Positions 47,690-59,524 of a stretch of 64,000 nucleotides of DNA are shown one piece after another (position 1 is the stretch's first letter; every line of letters starts with the position of its first letter). The DNA is from Plasmopara viticola. Its lineage: Eukaryota > Oomycota > Peronosporomycetes > Peronosporales > Peronosporaceae. The notes beneath the pieces are model-generated. The model ran no database searches, was not told where the DNA came from, and saw only the letters and a program-made list of their open reading frames with translations. Where the stretch lies: NCBI GenBank assembly GCA_001695595.3, contig MBPM02000067.1:372001-436000 (forward strand). The letters are read 5' to 3'. Position numbers and translations under genes: made by a program.

Positions 47690-49012
47690 ATGAGCGACCC
47701 CTTCTATCTGGCTGACATCCTGTTAGGGCGCGTAGGCGTGCTGCGCTCGACGGCCGAAAGCATTATCCTCGAGCTGTGCGAGGCACAGAACAAGCTGGAG
47801 CCCGGGAAAACTTCGGATGAAGCCTTGCGGTTAGCTATCAAGAACAAGCTGGAGCGCGTGCAAACTAACCTTAAGCTGCTACGCAAGCTCGTGCCCGAGT
47901 TCGGTGCGCATGCTCTACATACTTGTGACATTTATGTGTCTTCTATATGCATACTAATGTACTGCTATCAATTCGATTGCATAGATGGCAAAACGAAACC
48001 CATCGAAAGCGTAAACCAGACGCACCGCAATCTCATGCTCGAATACAACTGGAAGAACCAAGTACAAGACTTGGGTGCCAAGGCACAAACTGTGTATATG
48101 GAGCAATTAAGTGGTGCGTTCCCTCGCCTAGAAATGTTAGGCGACGTGCGCTGCCCACCTATCCCCAACAGTCTCTTCGTTCCCAAGTCTCACAAGCGTG
48201 GCCGAGTATTTGACCCTTACGGAGAGAAGCAGCCAGCGACACTGAACGAGATGATGGACTACATGATGGCCAAAAATCGCAAGCTTAAATTTTTTAAGCA
48301 CGCTGAGACCACACGCGGTGGTCGTCGAGTTATCAAGTCGATTAAGTGCGAAATTAACAAGGAGCTGACGGTGCATTTAAGCTTCTGTCCGCCTATACCC
48401 GAATGCGGACCGAATGGCGAGCTTGGCGTGGCTGCCAGTCCCATGACGCCGTCTACGCCAACGTCGCCGGCCTTTGCCAGTGGTCGTTTGCGTAGCACTC
48501 GCAGTAAGCATAAAAAGCATCAGCAGCAATTTGTAAAAAAAAAGAAGGGGGATATGCTGACAAAGGCCAGACTGGCCGCTGAAGAGGCGACCAAGATGGA
48601 AATGGAGGAGCTAAAACAACGCATCACAGAGGCACGTGAGGCAATTAAAGAGCAAGAACAAGCTCGAGCCGCTGGCTTGCAGGTTACAAAGTATATTCAG
48701 CGGTTGTCGATCTTCCCGTACAACGAAAATGCTTTACTAGGCGCTTGGTCAGAATCTTCCCACAACATTTTCCGACTCGTAACGCTTCACGGCCGCAAGG
48801 CGCTCGACCATTTCCGTAGACAGCATCCGGAGACGTGCTTTTATCATTTATTTGCGTGGCTAAGCTACTATGACAAGATTTACCAGACACCTTGTTCTTT
48901 TTGCAAAAAATTGCTGGTCAAAGAAGGCGAAGAATGGGCATACGTGCCTCCCTCCTTCCGCGACTACGCCAACGGGCAAGCTTTTCACTCCAAGTGTCTA
49001 CCTATCGAGTGA
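47690..49012 (+). CDS. MED27: Mediator complex subunit 27
   Basis: 413 residues from two exons (47690-47903, 47985-49012). The 81-nt intron has donor GTGCGC, a consensus branch site TACTAAT at 47952 and acceptor CATAG; it is a multiple of three without stops, so unspliced RNA would stay open. The N-terminal helices (ADILLGRVGVLRSTAESIIL, then NKLERVQTNLKLLRKLVPEF) fit the Med27 coiled region. The middle is low-complexity and basic with a long helix. The C-terminus is the Med27 zinc-binding fold: FAWLSYYDKIYQTPCSFCKK, YVPPSFRDYA and AFHSKCLP, supplying C-x2-C and H-x3-C. Med27 sits in the Mediator tail and links activators to RNA polymerase II. The ATG at 47690 is the first in frame. It follows the HDAC fusion by 116 bp on the same strand. 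Confidence 0.82.
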   Translation: MSDPFYLADILLGRVGVLRSTAESIILELCEAQNKLEPGKTSDEALRLAIKNKLERVQTNLKLLRKLVPEFGAHALHTCDIYVSSICILMYCYQFDCIDGKTKPIESVNQTHRNLMLEYNWKNQVQDLGAKAQTVYMEQLSGAFPRLEMLGDVRCPPIPNSLFVPKSHKRGRVFDPYGEKQPATLNEMMDYMMAKNRKLKFFKHAETTRGGRRVIKSIKCEINKELTVHLSFCPPIPECGPNGELGVAASPMTPSTPTSPAFASGRLRSTRSKHKKHQQQFVKKKKGDMLTKARLAAEEATKMEMEELKQRITEAREAIKEQEQARAAGLQVTKYIQRLSIFPYNENALLGAWSESSHNIFRLVTLHGRKALDHFRRQHPETCFYHLFAWLSYYDKIYQTPCSFCKKLLVKEGEEWAYVPPSFRDYANGQAFHSKCLPIE

Positions 49013-49078
49013 GGCACAAAGAGCGACCGCTCTGGTTTAGGCGAGATATATAAAGCGGCAATCAGTCACCACTTCGAC

Positions 49079-49192
49079 ATGGCACTTTTGTCTCCGCACA
49101 GTAAAACCTCTAACTGTGCAAAGCATGATCCGCAAAATAGTAAACCTCCAAAGAAAAAAATGGACTGCGAGTGCGGAGAGTACCAGATTTGA
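49079..49192 (+). CDS. Possible 37-residue small ORF
   Basis: ATG to TGA, 37 codons, starting MALLSPHSKTSNCAKHDPQN and ending with a Lys-rich, Cys-containing tail (KPPKKKMDCECGEYQI). An AT-rich TATATAAA sits about 30 bp upstream. The composition is more coding-like than the surroundings, but it lies only 67 bp after the Med27 stop and could be its 3' untranslated region. No homology recognised. Confidence 0.2.
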   Translation: MALLSPHSKTSNCAKHDPQNSKPPKKKMDCECGEYQI

Positions 49193-52100
49193 CAGCTCAG
49201 CTCTTCGATAGTGTGACCTAAAGCTGATATTGTAAGCGCTATGATGCCACTAATACAATTGACTTTTGTATACTGAACGCGATAAGCGTATATTTTTCAG
49301 AATGCATAAAATATATGTGGATATAATAAGACATGTATATATGCAAGCTTTTGTACACGCTGCATTTTCATAGCGTTCACGCGCGACAGCGATAGCGCGT
49401 GGACTATTGGTGCTTAAGACAACCGTCGAAGCTTCTTTAGCTGCATTGTATTCGTATGCATAATCCTCTCAATGTATAATTTGCTTCGATGAATATTATA
49501 CCACTTAAAGTTAGATCCATATAAATTTGCTGGTATTATAGTATTTGCTCTTGACAGGATAAAAACTGAATTTCCCAATAACTTTTCATGTATAGTTCTG
49601 ATCTGATGCTTACAAAAATTGAACCGGAACAATGTTTATCAATATATAGAAAAAAGTGGACTGAGTACATTGCTTTCAAATAAAATTAGAGTGACTTTCT
49701 CAAAAGACGGCGATTAATGTCGGTATCGGGCAATGGACGAGTAACAGAGCCCTCGCCAACTGCACTAGAAGTTGTGATTACATTTTCTACTACCGAGAGC
49801 TGTCGTCTTTGATTCCAGACTCATCTCAAGGCTTCTATCGGTGATACGGCCATGAATGATGGCATACTACGTCAAGTTTGTGCTTCTCAAATCCTAAACT
49901 TTATCTTTACCTGAGCTGGGCCTTTCGCATAGCCGATGAGTCCAAAGATCTTTTGGAGTATATCATTCAAAATGTTCTTATAACGTTGTAGTATTTCAAA
50001 TCAGACGGCATATATTCAACCGAGTATTTTCCATATTCTGCGCCCATCGCTGGAGTTTTGCCGGCCACGGGGCGGGGAAGAGCGGTATGTGCGCGTTCTC
50101 CGTTGTTGTGGAGTGAAAGGCTCTTCCAGAGACTACCTTGCCTAGGCGGCTCTCTGACGGAGGACTTGCTTAAGGCTTGTCGCCCACGGCACCGGCGCAG
50201 CCTTTGTTATCGACACAGCTTTTGTATTAGATGCATCCTTTGGCACAAAACTAATTGCCTGTGGAAGCCGAAACAACTCGTTTCAAAGATGGCTCGCCCA
50301 TTTTAAAATGACTTGGCCAGCCCACAACCCTCTTTGTCACTTGTTAGATTATCGCTGACATTCAACAAAAAGTCAAGAGTGATAAATAATACTCTTTCTA
50401 TTTCTGCTTAATGCCGTTAAAGTCTTCGCTAGAAGTGACTTGATATTTGTGCTGAAAACTTACGCTCCCAGCGTCTGGCTGGGTATCGCGTTGAAGCCGT
50501 GACACCACACAGGTAAATATTTACGACCACCACTAAGAAATTGCACTTCACGGATGCGAAGTAACTTTTGGAGTTGGCTAGATTTTGAACTAATTATTTG
50601 AGTTGGTAAGGTTTTGGTATGTCAAGAATTACCCATTCCAGAGGAGGTATTCTTACTCGGCCGTGGTGGTGATAGTTTCGGAACGTACCACCACACCTAG
50701 CGCAAATTACCCTTATCCTTAGGCTTCTTACAGGACCAGGTATGATCATTTCAAAGAGGCTTGATACGATGCTAAGATCACGCGCGTAGTGCCTTTAATC
50801 TCGCGCTCGAACAAGGATTTCTTTTGAGCGAAGTGACAATTGTAGCAACTACGCGAAAATTGGCAATATAGATAATCCTCGCAACGCGCATAGCAGATGA
50901 GCGCACTGCTACCTACATTAAATCATCCATCAAGGCCAAGATAAGGATAGCACGTCAACATCTGCAACTTGAATGGATTTTGCCATAAAATGAGGAAGGC
51001 GTGGGGGGGGAAGATTCGTAAATGAAAAAGGATTTCGTCTAAAGCATACATTTGTATGCTATACTTCGCAAACACAATACGACGTGGTTGCACAGCGTCT
51101 TGCTCAAATGAAGTGTGCAGGAAGATTTAAATATTTTTGGTGAACGACCATTCACTATCTCTTGTCGACGTGAGCGAAAAATGCAACTTAAGTATCGATT
51201 TATATATGCAATGTAAATCCTATTTTCATCCTACACACAATTCTGTATTGGCATCAAATTTAATTCGTTAGTTTAGGCAAAGCTACTATTCATTTCGCCT
51301 CACTCAAGTATACAAGCACTTTTTTAGGGTTGGGAAGCCAGAAACTACAACAAAGCTCACTTTTCTTAATGACCCTTTTCATCCTCTACTATAGCCTAAC
51401 GCGCGACCAAATGAGCGTGGTCTACATACAAAGCGCTCAATGCTTCTTATTGCAGATTGCAACGGCTTTTAAATTTTTATTAAGGAGCGATCCAATGGTC
51501 ATGATGAGTTCTGTGAAGCATGACAGATGAGGCGCCCGAGAGAATACCTTTTCTTTGTATCACGCTTACATAATAGTGCAGCTGGTCTCATGGGCCAAGA
51601 AAGGTTGCTTTCGCCTCGACACCTTGCGCCTTTTCCACATGGACCAGTAGCTTTGGCGCGGATAATGAAACCGCACTTTGGATCAACTCTAGTGGTTAGC
51701 CCGCGGCTTTTTCGGTGCGACACTGGACACGTCAGGCTTATGAAAAGGAAATGGACTTCTATGTCCGCTGGACTCAAGAGCTTTATAATCCGATCTTTTG
51801 TCTCCAGCCTGCGTCGATAAGCAAGTTATTTTTACAGTGAGCTCCAGGTCTGGTCGACAGGTCAAAGCACAAAACCATATGGCTGCTTGGCTCTTCAGCT
51901 ACAAGTGATAGCCCAAGACCACTCGTACCCGCATAAATACAAGATCGTTCGTGAAAAGAGTTATTTAGAGGATCAATCTATTTTGTAAGATGCTCGCAAA
52001 AAATGTTAGGTGGGTCGACATCGTCGAAAAAGGTCGATAGTATCCGCCGACCCATGCTTCTCCACAGCCGTGAATGGTCTAATGAAACAATTTGTTCTTG

Positions 52101-55100
52101 CTCAAAAATGCTGAGCATCTTTTTAAAAAATTTTAATTAGCATTTAGCAGTACTACATCAAAAAAACAAAAAATATTTTATTTTCTTTCTGTCTTAATCT
52201 ACTGATTATAGAAAATATATTCTGAGCGGCATTGTTGAGTACATAACCAACTCTAGGTAACTTTTGACCCATGAATGAGGTGTCGCAATGCACAAATTCT
52301 TTGAGTGCCTTGCCCTCTGAAAATTTCTCTGAGGAAAGTAGGCTGCTGATTGCAATAATTGGGCTTCAAATAGTTGAATAAGCGTTTGCCAATACACATC
52401 CGTTTGACGTCGCTACCTTCCCGACACTATCGTGTTAAGAAGGTTGTGATATTGGAAACCGCATCCGTTAACAATCTTGCAGTCTTCTCTAGATGCCCTG
52501 ACATAAAGAGATGCCAAATGCATAAATGACACAAGATATACCCGTCTTGCCATTAATCCGTCGCCAAGCCAACGACAAAGTCGAGTTTTATGGACTTTCA
52601 ACAGTCCTCCAATACCAGCAGGCTCTTTAAGTGAATCGACATGTGAGTCACAGGTTTGACCGTCTTACAGGTCTCTCAGGTCTCACATACTTCAGGGTGC
52701 ACTGCGCAAAAGGAACCCGGAAGTTTTAATGGCGCGACTTCACCAAAATGGTCCTAGTGCTTGAATGTTCTAGTGACTCGTGATTCCATCAATAACATCA
52801 TTTTTGTATCACAAAATGACGAGTTGCAGAACATGTTGGAAGAAGAGCAACCGCATTATTCGTGTTGCTGCTATCGTACAAAAGTCATGGCACTCATAGC
52901 CACCCACATGTACACGTAATGCCATCAATATGACAGAAGGGCCAAAGGAGCCTTTTTTCTTTGCCTAAGTGACTACCACGTGGTGCGCCATGTAACATCA
53001 GAAGCATATCGTACTTCTAGGTATCCGGCCATCGGAAGAGTGACTCGGGCTTATAGTGGAGTTGAACATAAGCCATTCATAGTGACGCCACTACGATTGC
53101 TGTCGAGGGGTTAGCGACTAGACTTGGCATCTCTGTCTGTGATGAAGAAAGCATTCAAAGCTCAATTATGGCACTTTTTAGGATGTATGACGAATCGGTT
53201 TGTGAATAAGGCTTTCAGCCCTTCTTATACGGACTATATCATACTCTATACTCATGCGCAACGGTAAGCAGATGAAGTATAACAGGCTTGTACCCGGATG
53301 TAATATTTTAAGAATAATGACCACCATATTGCCCTTATTTGGACCAAGTGCAGTGTATTTACTGCCACCATCATATATGCATGGTCTGTATCGACTACTT
53401 AAAGACGTACAGCCCAACAGATGTACTCAGATTTTACCAGTGACTACTCGGTGACGAGTAATATATATGATAAATGAGGTAGTTGAGTTCGGCAGAACCA
53501 GACTGTCTGAATTGACTAACTCACGCCCGTCCTCATCAAGCTGCACCCGATGACATTGTTGGAAGCAGCGCAAACGACGCCAAACGGCTTTGTCTCGATT
53601 AACAAAATTGGAACTCATACCTTCTATAGCCTTAACTTGATGCTTTAAGAGCCGTTTCGGTATGTGTCTTCTACGTGAGAATGGATGATAGTGGAGCACT
53701 ATGCCATATTGCACTAGTACTGATATGCTGGCTATTAAAGCACAATGCGATGTTCTTTTTTAAAGCCGAATTGGGGCTTTACAAGACTCACATAATACTT
53801 GTGCGAAACAGCTGGCTAGGACTAAAACCTTCCTTACATCCTGTTAAAAGCTATGCTGAGACGGCTAATACTTTGTGGGAACCGCTCAAAATTTATGGCT
53901 GCTTACTTAAAAGCTGAAAAATATAATCTTCTCTGCGCGAAGACTCATTCGCAGATGATAAACATGTAGCTTCGTTGACGTCATGACCTGTAAGGTCTGC
54001 CCTAAAATGTAACTTAAGAAGAGCCAAAATGACCGTGCGTGGCCTATATAAATCTCTGAAACCGACTAGTCTCCTTTTGAGTGGCTGTGGATGAGTTTTT
54101 AGTCGCATAATGTTCATTTAAAGCCCGCAAAATTTGAATAGGTTGCGCGACCAAACGCATTATAAATGATGGAGCATTTAACAGCCCTCGCGACATCGCC
54201 AATTGCTTCATAGCAGTACTAGCCATCGTGGATCTTTATTTGCTTTCCACATAGACTTGATAAAGATCATTCATCGAAGGCAGTAGATCATCACAACATA
54301 CACTCGGACATGCTGCTCATCAACATGTACCATTTTTCAGATATTAGCCGATAGGATTCTGGATATCGGAATTTTGTAGCACGCAATGCCAGTTTTGACC
54401 AAGGGAATCACAATTCTAAACCAGTAGACAGGCCACGGCTTTGCAAATCTCGTGCTGTTGAAATGTAAATTTAGTGCTAAACACCGAGTTACGAGTATTT
54501 ATCAGTGTTTTACGTGCCACTTCACACGCAGTGGTAATCATGCCTTCGATTTAAGCTAGCCGATCATATATGACACTCAGCGAGTGCTGCGTCTCACGAG
54601 CACCGCTCATGGGTTTATATACTTTTCTATGCGCAGTAATAGTACCTAGCCACTTTTGTCGTAGCTATAAGCTAATTACGTCACTTGTGATTTAAAGCGA
54701 GTTTTGTCCGCGCTTGGAAATATGCGTGCCACACCAACGACGATCTTGCTCAAAATACCTGGAATAGTATTATTAGAGACATGTAGTGAGTGCTATATTC
54801 TGCGCGTGCTGTGTGTTACGAGCAACGAGCAAAGCAACTTTTGAGGTCTTATCGACAAAAGGCTTTACGTGCATGGGTTACCTACGTCTGAGCCATGACC
54901 GTGCGGATTCCGTCTTTAAAAAATGGTTGTCGGTCACCCTTGCCAACAGAGATCAAAACTTCTAAACGAAGTCTGATTTATGCTTTTTATCCTGACAGGA
55001 TGCAAGAAAGCGTGACCACACACGATACGTACAGTTGGGTGGCTTGTAGTTATCGTACGAAAGCATACACGTATGTGCTTTCTCTTCGAGCTCTGAAATG

Positions 55101-56580
55101 GTTCTGTGCGAGGTTCAGTGACTCTGACGCTTGTGGCTAGGTCGGGTCATCTCAATCACTATGAATTAAGTCTTTTCATCAGTAGTAGGATGTCCTGACT
55201 TCCAGAGGTTAATTTCTTAACGCATTCCCTTTTTCTTGGTATTGTTGCAATTTGCTGCTGCTGACATCTCAATATTTTCGTTTGGACTTGGGCTATGAAC
55301 GGTCTCTTGCGGAGCTATGCTATCTACTTGCGGAACTTCTATTCTGTAAAATTAAAGTCCTCTTTGTGCTTTGTGAGCCTATGCAACTCGCATGCGTAAC
55401 TTTGCTACCCGTGGTTGGTGAAACTTTCCCCCACTTATGGAAGTATGTTACTTGCATCAAAAATGCTTTCTTTAATGTCTTTGTTGTCAGTTGCCTATCC
55501 ACTAATTTCTTAACAGAGACATCGTCAAGTGTATCTTCGTGGAAAATCAAAGCATTCCGTTGTTTTTGGACATATAATTGCTTAGGTTTCCTTCTAATGG
55601 AGCGAAGCGCACAACAAATGTTTAATTCTGATTCGTTAAAGCCTTGATGGGTAAATTTGGGCGGCTAACACCCATCACCAATCTATTTAGGACCAATTAG
55701 ATTTGATAACTCAACAATAGAAATTATTTTGTGGTGTCGAACTCTCCAGATTTAACAGCCAAGTTTAGTTCGCCCGAAAAACATTTAGAGGTGTATTATC
55801 AGGCCAAGCAGATACGATGGCGTTGAACTCTTTAAAAGCATACATCAACGCGTACTGATTACCGCAATCGTTTGCCGGTACACAAAAATTCTCGACAAAG
55901 TAAGACTCGGAGAGGTTCGTGAGCTAACGTGCGCAATTAGTAGTGCACTGCTGCTGGTTCTCCTTCCGAGAGCGGTCAAGCGTTTGTAGGCGTATCAACC
56001 ACACACATCACATGGACTTCATAGTTTTTTCATTGGGCGTCCCGCCCCCAAGGTTGACCAGGCTCTGAGGACATCGCTTCCTTAAAGTTCTTGCCGAGAC
56101 GAAGAACCAGGTCGTCGACGGCCCCTGCACGGATATGTGTCTAAGCTTACAACAGTCATAGCACCAGAAGTATCGTGCTCGGCAACGCCTTTATCGTTCA
56201 GGATTGGAGTTTTGAGCTTGTTTTGCAGGCTTTGATAAGCGGCACAAGTCACAACGGTGGTGTCTGATAGACAAAAACTGATTTCTGAAAGCCATAGGGA
56301 AGTCAAAATGAAAATGTGCTAGTACTGGCAGGCCTGTTATGCACTGGAAGTCAACATTCCTTCAAGGCTACTTCAAATAGACAGCCAACTTTTTTACACA
56401 TGCTTTATAAGATGGCCATCAGGGCAGAGAAAATACTTAGATACTTTGCATATAATTAACATAAAAACGTTGCTTTGCTTGTAGGTATCCGTTAATATGG
56501 CCATAGCTTTATACAGACATCGTAAAGAGCTCAAGATTGTTTCGTACCGAAAGTAAAGTGATTGCAGATATACACTTGAG
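49193..56580. other. Long gene-poor region (about 7.4 kb)
   Basis: No supported gene. GC-richer islands at 50058-50306 and 51527-51820 have overlapping frames on both strands and no motifs. A minus-strand frame at about 55320-55640 (includes LTTKTLKKAFLMQVTYFHKW) looks formerly coding, possibly transposon-derived, but is unidentified. A G-rich run (GGGGGGGG) lies near 51004. The remainder is AT-rich and featureless to my reading. Confidence 0.45.
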
Positions 56581-56784
56581 CTACTATATACGCAAACGCT
56601 AACTTAACAGGATGCTTGCAGCGCTTTAAAAGGTTAAGGCTTTGTCAGCTTCTATATACGCAAACGCTAACTTAACAGGATGCTTGCAGCGCTTTAAAAG
56701 GCTAAGGATTTGTCAGCTACTATATACGCAAACGCTAACTTAACAGGATGCTTGCAGCGCTTTAAAAGCTAAGGCTTTGTCAGT
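56581..56784. repeat. Tandem triplicate of a 68-bp unit
   Basis: Three head-to-tail units starting at 56581, 56649 and 56717 share CTATATACGCAAACGCTAAC and GGATGCTTGCAGCGC, ending TTTGTCAG. They differ at only a few bases; the third is one base shorter. The low divergence means the amplification is recent. The array abuts the 3' end of a pseudogene. Confidence 0.92.
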
Positions 56785-56789
56785 GCCTT

Positions 56790-57406
56790 CTACAATTGGT
56801 TCGGCTGCTTAAGTGGTTTTTTTAACTTCTTATCATGGGCTTTGCCAAATGCCGTTCGGTTCCACAACTTTTCAAAATCGTCGGGCGTGCCCTTTGAACA
56901 GATTAAGTGGTGTTCCTCTTGTCTAGGGTCAAATTGACTCCAAGTGCTTGTTCGAAAACTTCCTGCTCGTGCTTAGCTTTCAAACGCCCCATCGAGTCTT
57001 CGTAGCGACGACGTGTACTCGTGACCTTATGTCCATCTTCGTCCAGGGTAAAGGAGCTGCTAGATGACTACGACGAGAAAACGCTTTGACTCTCGGTCTC
57101 GAATTTCTCCTTCTTCTTCTCTTCTTGCTTTTAAGTCATCGCGGGTCCTTGAGAACTCCTCATCCAAATTACGCCAGGTACGTTGCTCAAATTCATCGAC
57201 AACTAAGGCAGCGTACTCGCGTCATCCGTGGACAGCTACAGCATTGACAAGAGGAGCACAGCGTCGGGCGTAGAAAAGTTCACTATGGTCTCGGCTCGAT
57301 AAAGTTTATAATTGATCCAATATGCGTCCAACGTCTCGTCGCCCAATGCGGACAGGTGGTCAAGTTCAACGGGAGTGTCACCCGTGCGAAAATCGAACGC
57401 CAACAT
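56790..57406 (-). pseudogene. Frameshifted pseudogene (DnaJ/MLF-like C-terminus suspected)
   Basis: On the minus strand, from an ATG at 57406, consecutive protein-like blocks appear in different frames: MLAFDFRTGDTPVELDHLSA and LDAYWINYKLYRAETIVNF, then ALVVDEFEQRTWRNLDEEF, then TLDEDGHKVTSTRRRYEDSM and GRLKAKHEQEV, then GTPDDFEKLWNRTAFGKAHD ending at a TAG at 56790. At least two frameshifts and one stop interrupt them, with no plausible introns. The serine-rich run followed by RRYEDSMGRLKA recalls the tail of oomycete DnaJ or myeloid-leukemia-factor-like proteins, but I am not sure of that. The continuous order of blocks shows a once single gene of about 200 residues, now dead. Confidence 0.6.
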
Positions 57407-57554
57407 TCAATTACATTTTTTATAGTTGCTGTGCCCATGGGTCTAACGGAGAACGTAACATTTCTCTATATATAAGTTGTTTTGCTCGCCAAGGGCAAAT
57501 CTAGAGGCTACAGTGTGCATTGGTAAAGTCAAGTAGCGTTGTCTATTCATTAAT

Positions 57555-59129
57555 TTACTTATTAGTTGTGGCACGGTACTTCTTTTGGCGGATGGCGCGG
57601 AACTCGTCCTGAATCTCCTCATTTGTCTTGCCCGAAGTTTCGGGCACAAGAAAATATATAAACGCGAATGATAGCGCCAGCAGCACCACGAAAGGAAGGT
57701 ATGCCAAATCGCCCAGAGCGCTCGAAATGTACGGATAACCAACTCCCACTATTAAGTTGGATGACCAGGCGACCATTACACCGATCGACGACACTGTAGC
57801 TCGGGCGTAGTCGGGATAGATGTCGGCAACAATCACATACATCAGTGGACCAAGACTTACACCAAACGCAGTGACGTATGTTGCGATAAAAAGTATCGTA
57901 AGGGACGACCAGCTGAACGACAGCGACAGCGTCACACCGATGGCACTTATAAACATACCCAGAATTCCCCACAGCAACATGGAGCGATTACCAAAGCGAG
58001 CAGCGAGCAAACCCGATACCAGCGAAGGCAACATGTTCACAATGTCAATAATAATGGTGCTGACAAGAACATTATCTAGGCCAGCTTGTGTAAACAAGTC
58101 CGACGAGTAGTAGAATACCGTGTTGATACCAGTGATCTTCTGCATACAAGCGACGCCAATGACAATAATGAATTGGCGACGCAAAGCAGGAGAAATAAGC
58201 TCCGAGAATGGTGCACCTTTACCGCTGCGAACAACCTCATTGCCGTTCTCGCTCCAGACACTCGACTGCAACTCAATGTCAACCTTGCGTTTGGACTCAA
58301 TCCATTCCAAAGCCACAGGCACATTGTCGGCTCCATACAATTTAGTTAGCACGGCCTCAGCGTCAACTGGACGGCCCTTCATCAGTAACCAAACAGGCGA
58401 CTCTACCATTAGGTACGGTGACATACTCAGGAATATGATAGCAAGCACGATCGGAAAAGCACCAATGTAACGCCAGCCGTTCTCAAAGTCCATGTAGAAA
58501 AATGTTGTCACGACCAGAAGGATTCCAACAGTGTTACTACTGTGCAGTCCGCTGCCGAGCAGTGAACGAAGATGGGGTGGCGAAATTTCATTAATGTAGC
58601 TCCCTACATTGCCTGATGTGGCACCGGAGGCGATACCAGCAAGAAGACGACCAACAGCAAAAATCCACAGATTCGACACTACGGCCATCAATATAGAACT
58701 TACAATGATGATGCCGCAGTTGTAAACTAAAACCTGCTTGCGACCGAATCGATCGGACAGCTTGCCTACAAAGAACGAGCCAAACATTCCACCGACAATC
58801 CATGCATTAACGACGATCGTCCACTGGAACTTAGTGTGGCCTGGAAACATGATACACGTGCCCTCGGCAACCGGACGAGCGTTGCAGTCTTCAACATGGT
58901 GGAACTTGCGCAGGTTAAGCTGCGAGGTAGACCAACCGTACTGAAGAGGCAGAACGAAGGCGAGCATGGCACTTGTGTATAAAATGTAGGTAGGCTGGAC
59001 CCGCAGACGGGCCTCCATGTTAAGCACTGTATTATGGACCTCACGAGTCGTACGCTCCGACCCATAAGCGAGCTGCCCGGGTGTGACCTGAGGGGAAGCA
59101 GGTGCAGACTTGTTTTCGTTGGCCATCAT
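57555..59129 (-). CDS. MFS sugar transporter (SP/GLUT family)
   Basis: Single-exon gene of 524 residues with the 12-helix major facilitator plan. After a cytosolic N-terminus of about 45 residues come helix 1 (YILYTSAMLAFVLPLQYGWS), the loop signature GKLSDRFGRKQ, LLAGIASGATSGNVGSYINE, the VESPVWLLMKGR signature after helix 6, QKITGINTVFYYSSDLF in helix 7 (sugar-binding QxxxGxNxxxYY pattern), ARFGNRS, GPLMYVIVADIYP in helix 10, and the VPETSGKTNEEI signature after helix 12. An extracellular loop between helices 1 and 2 carries two Cys residues, as in some oomycete hexose carriers. Expected to move hexoses across the plasma membrane, proton-coupled or facilitative; the substrate is not determinable here. 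The first of two adjacent ATGs (59129, 59126) was taken. Confidence 0.94.
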   Translation of the reverse strand: MMANENKSAPASPQVTPGQLAYGSERTTREVHNTVLNMEARLRVQPTYILYTSAMLAFVLPLQYGWSTSQLNLRKFHHVEDCNARPVAEGTCIMFPGHTKFQWTIVVNAWIVGGMFGSFFVGKLSDRFGRKQVLVYNCGIIIVSSILMAVVSNLWIFAVGRLLAGIASGATSGNVGSYINEISPPHLRSLLGSGLHSSNTVGILLVVTTFFYMDFENGWRYIGAFPIVLAIIFLSMSPYLMVESPVWLLMKGRPVDAEAVLTKLYGADNVPVALEWIESKRKVDIELQSSVWSENGNEVVRSGKGAPFSELISPALRRQFIIVIGVACMQKITGINTVFYYSSDLFTQAGLDNVLVSTIIIDIVNMLPSLVSGLLAARFGNRSMLLWGILGMFISAIGVTLSLSFSWSSLTILFIATYVTAFGVSLGPLMYVIVADIYPDYARATVSSIGVMVAWSSNLIVGVGYPYISSALGDLAYLPFVVLLALSFAFIYFLVPETSGKTNEEIQDEFRAIRQKKYRATTNK

Positions 59130-59524
59130 CAGTGGAAGGACACCAGTGTGTCAGAGCTGGTCGATTTGGAAATCTCGCACTTTATGTCAAAGTTCTACTA
59201 CGACTGATCGAAGCGCACTGGATGATCAAATGAAGCCAGCGAATCTTCATTTGCTTTCTCTCCATCAGGCACCTTATAATAAGGATAAGATAAATACGAT
59301 TCCACATGTCATCCAAGCAGTTCGACACCATCAAATAAATAGGTCAACCCTACTGTATTTCTTAAATGTGTAGGATGGAATCAGAGATCAGCTATACACT
59401 TCGATCGTAACACATAAAATGTACATCGAGCGCGAAGAAAGAAAGTAATATTATGAACGACAGATTTTCCTGCTTATATTGTACATTGTAAAACATTGTT
59501 CTTAACAGCAGCTTCTGCCTTTCG
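59130..59524. other. Upstream region of the MFS gene
   Basis: Nearly 400 bp with no supported gene. GCTTCATTTGATCATCC on the minus strand, near 59220-59240, loosely resembles an oomycete initiator-type sequence, but the match is weak. Confidence 0.3.

Noticed and set aside
49130..49192. COX17-like copper chaperone suggested by the KPPKKK and CxC residues of the 37-residue ORF
   Set aside because: COX17 has a CC motif and a following twin CX9C helix pair; these are absent and the ORF stops at once.
53427..53714. 95-codon minus-strand ORF resembling retroelement sequence
   Set aside because: No catalytic or structural motif could be matched; basic composition alone is not evidence.
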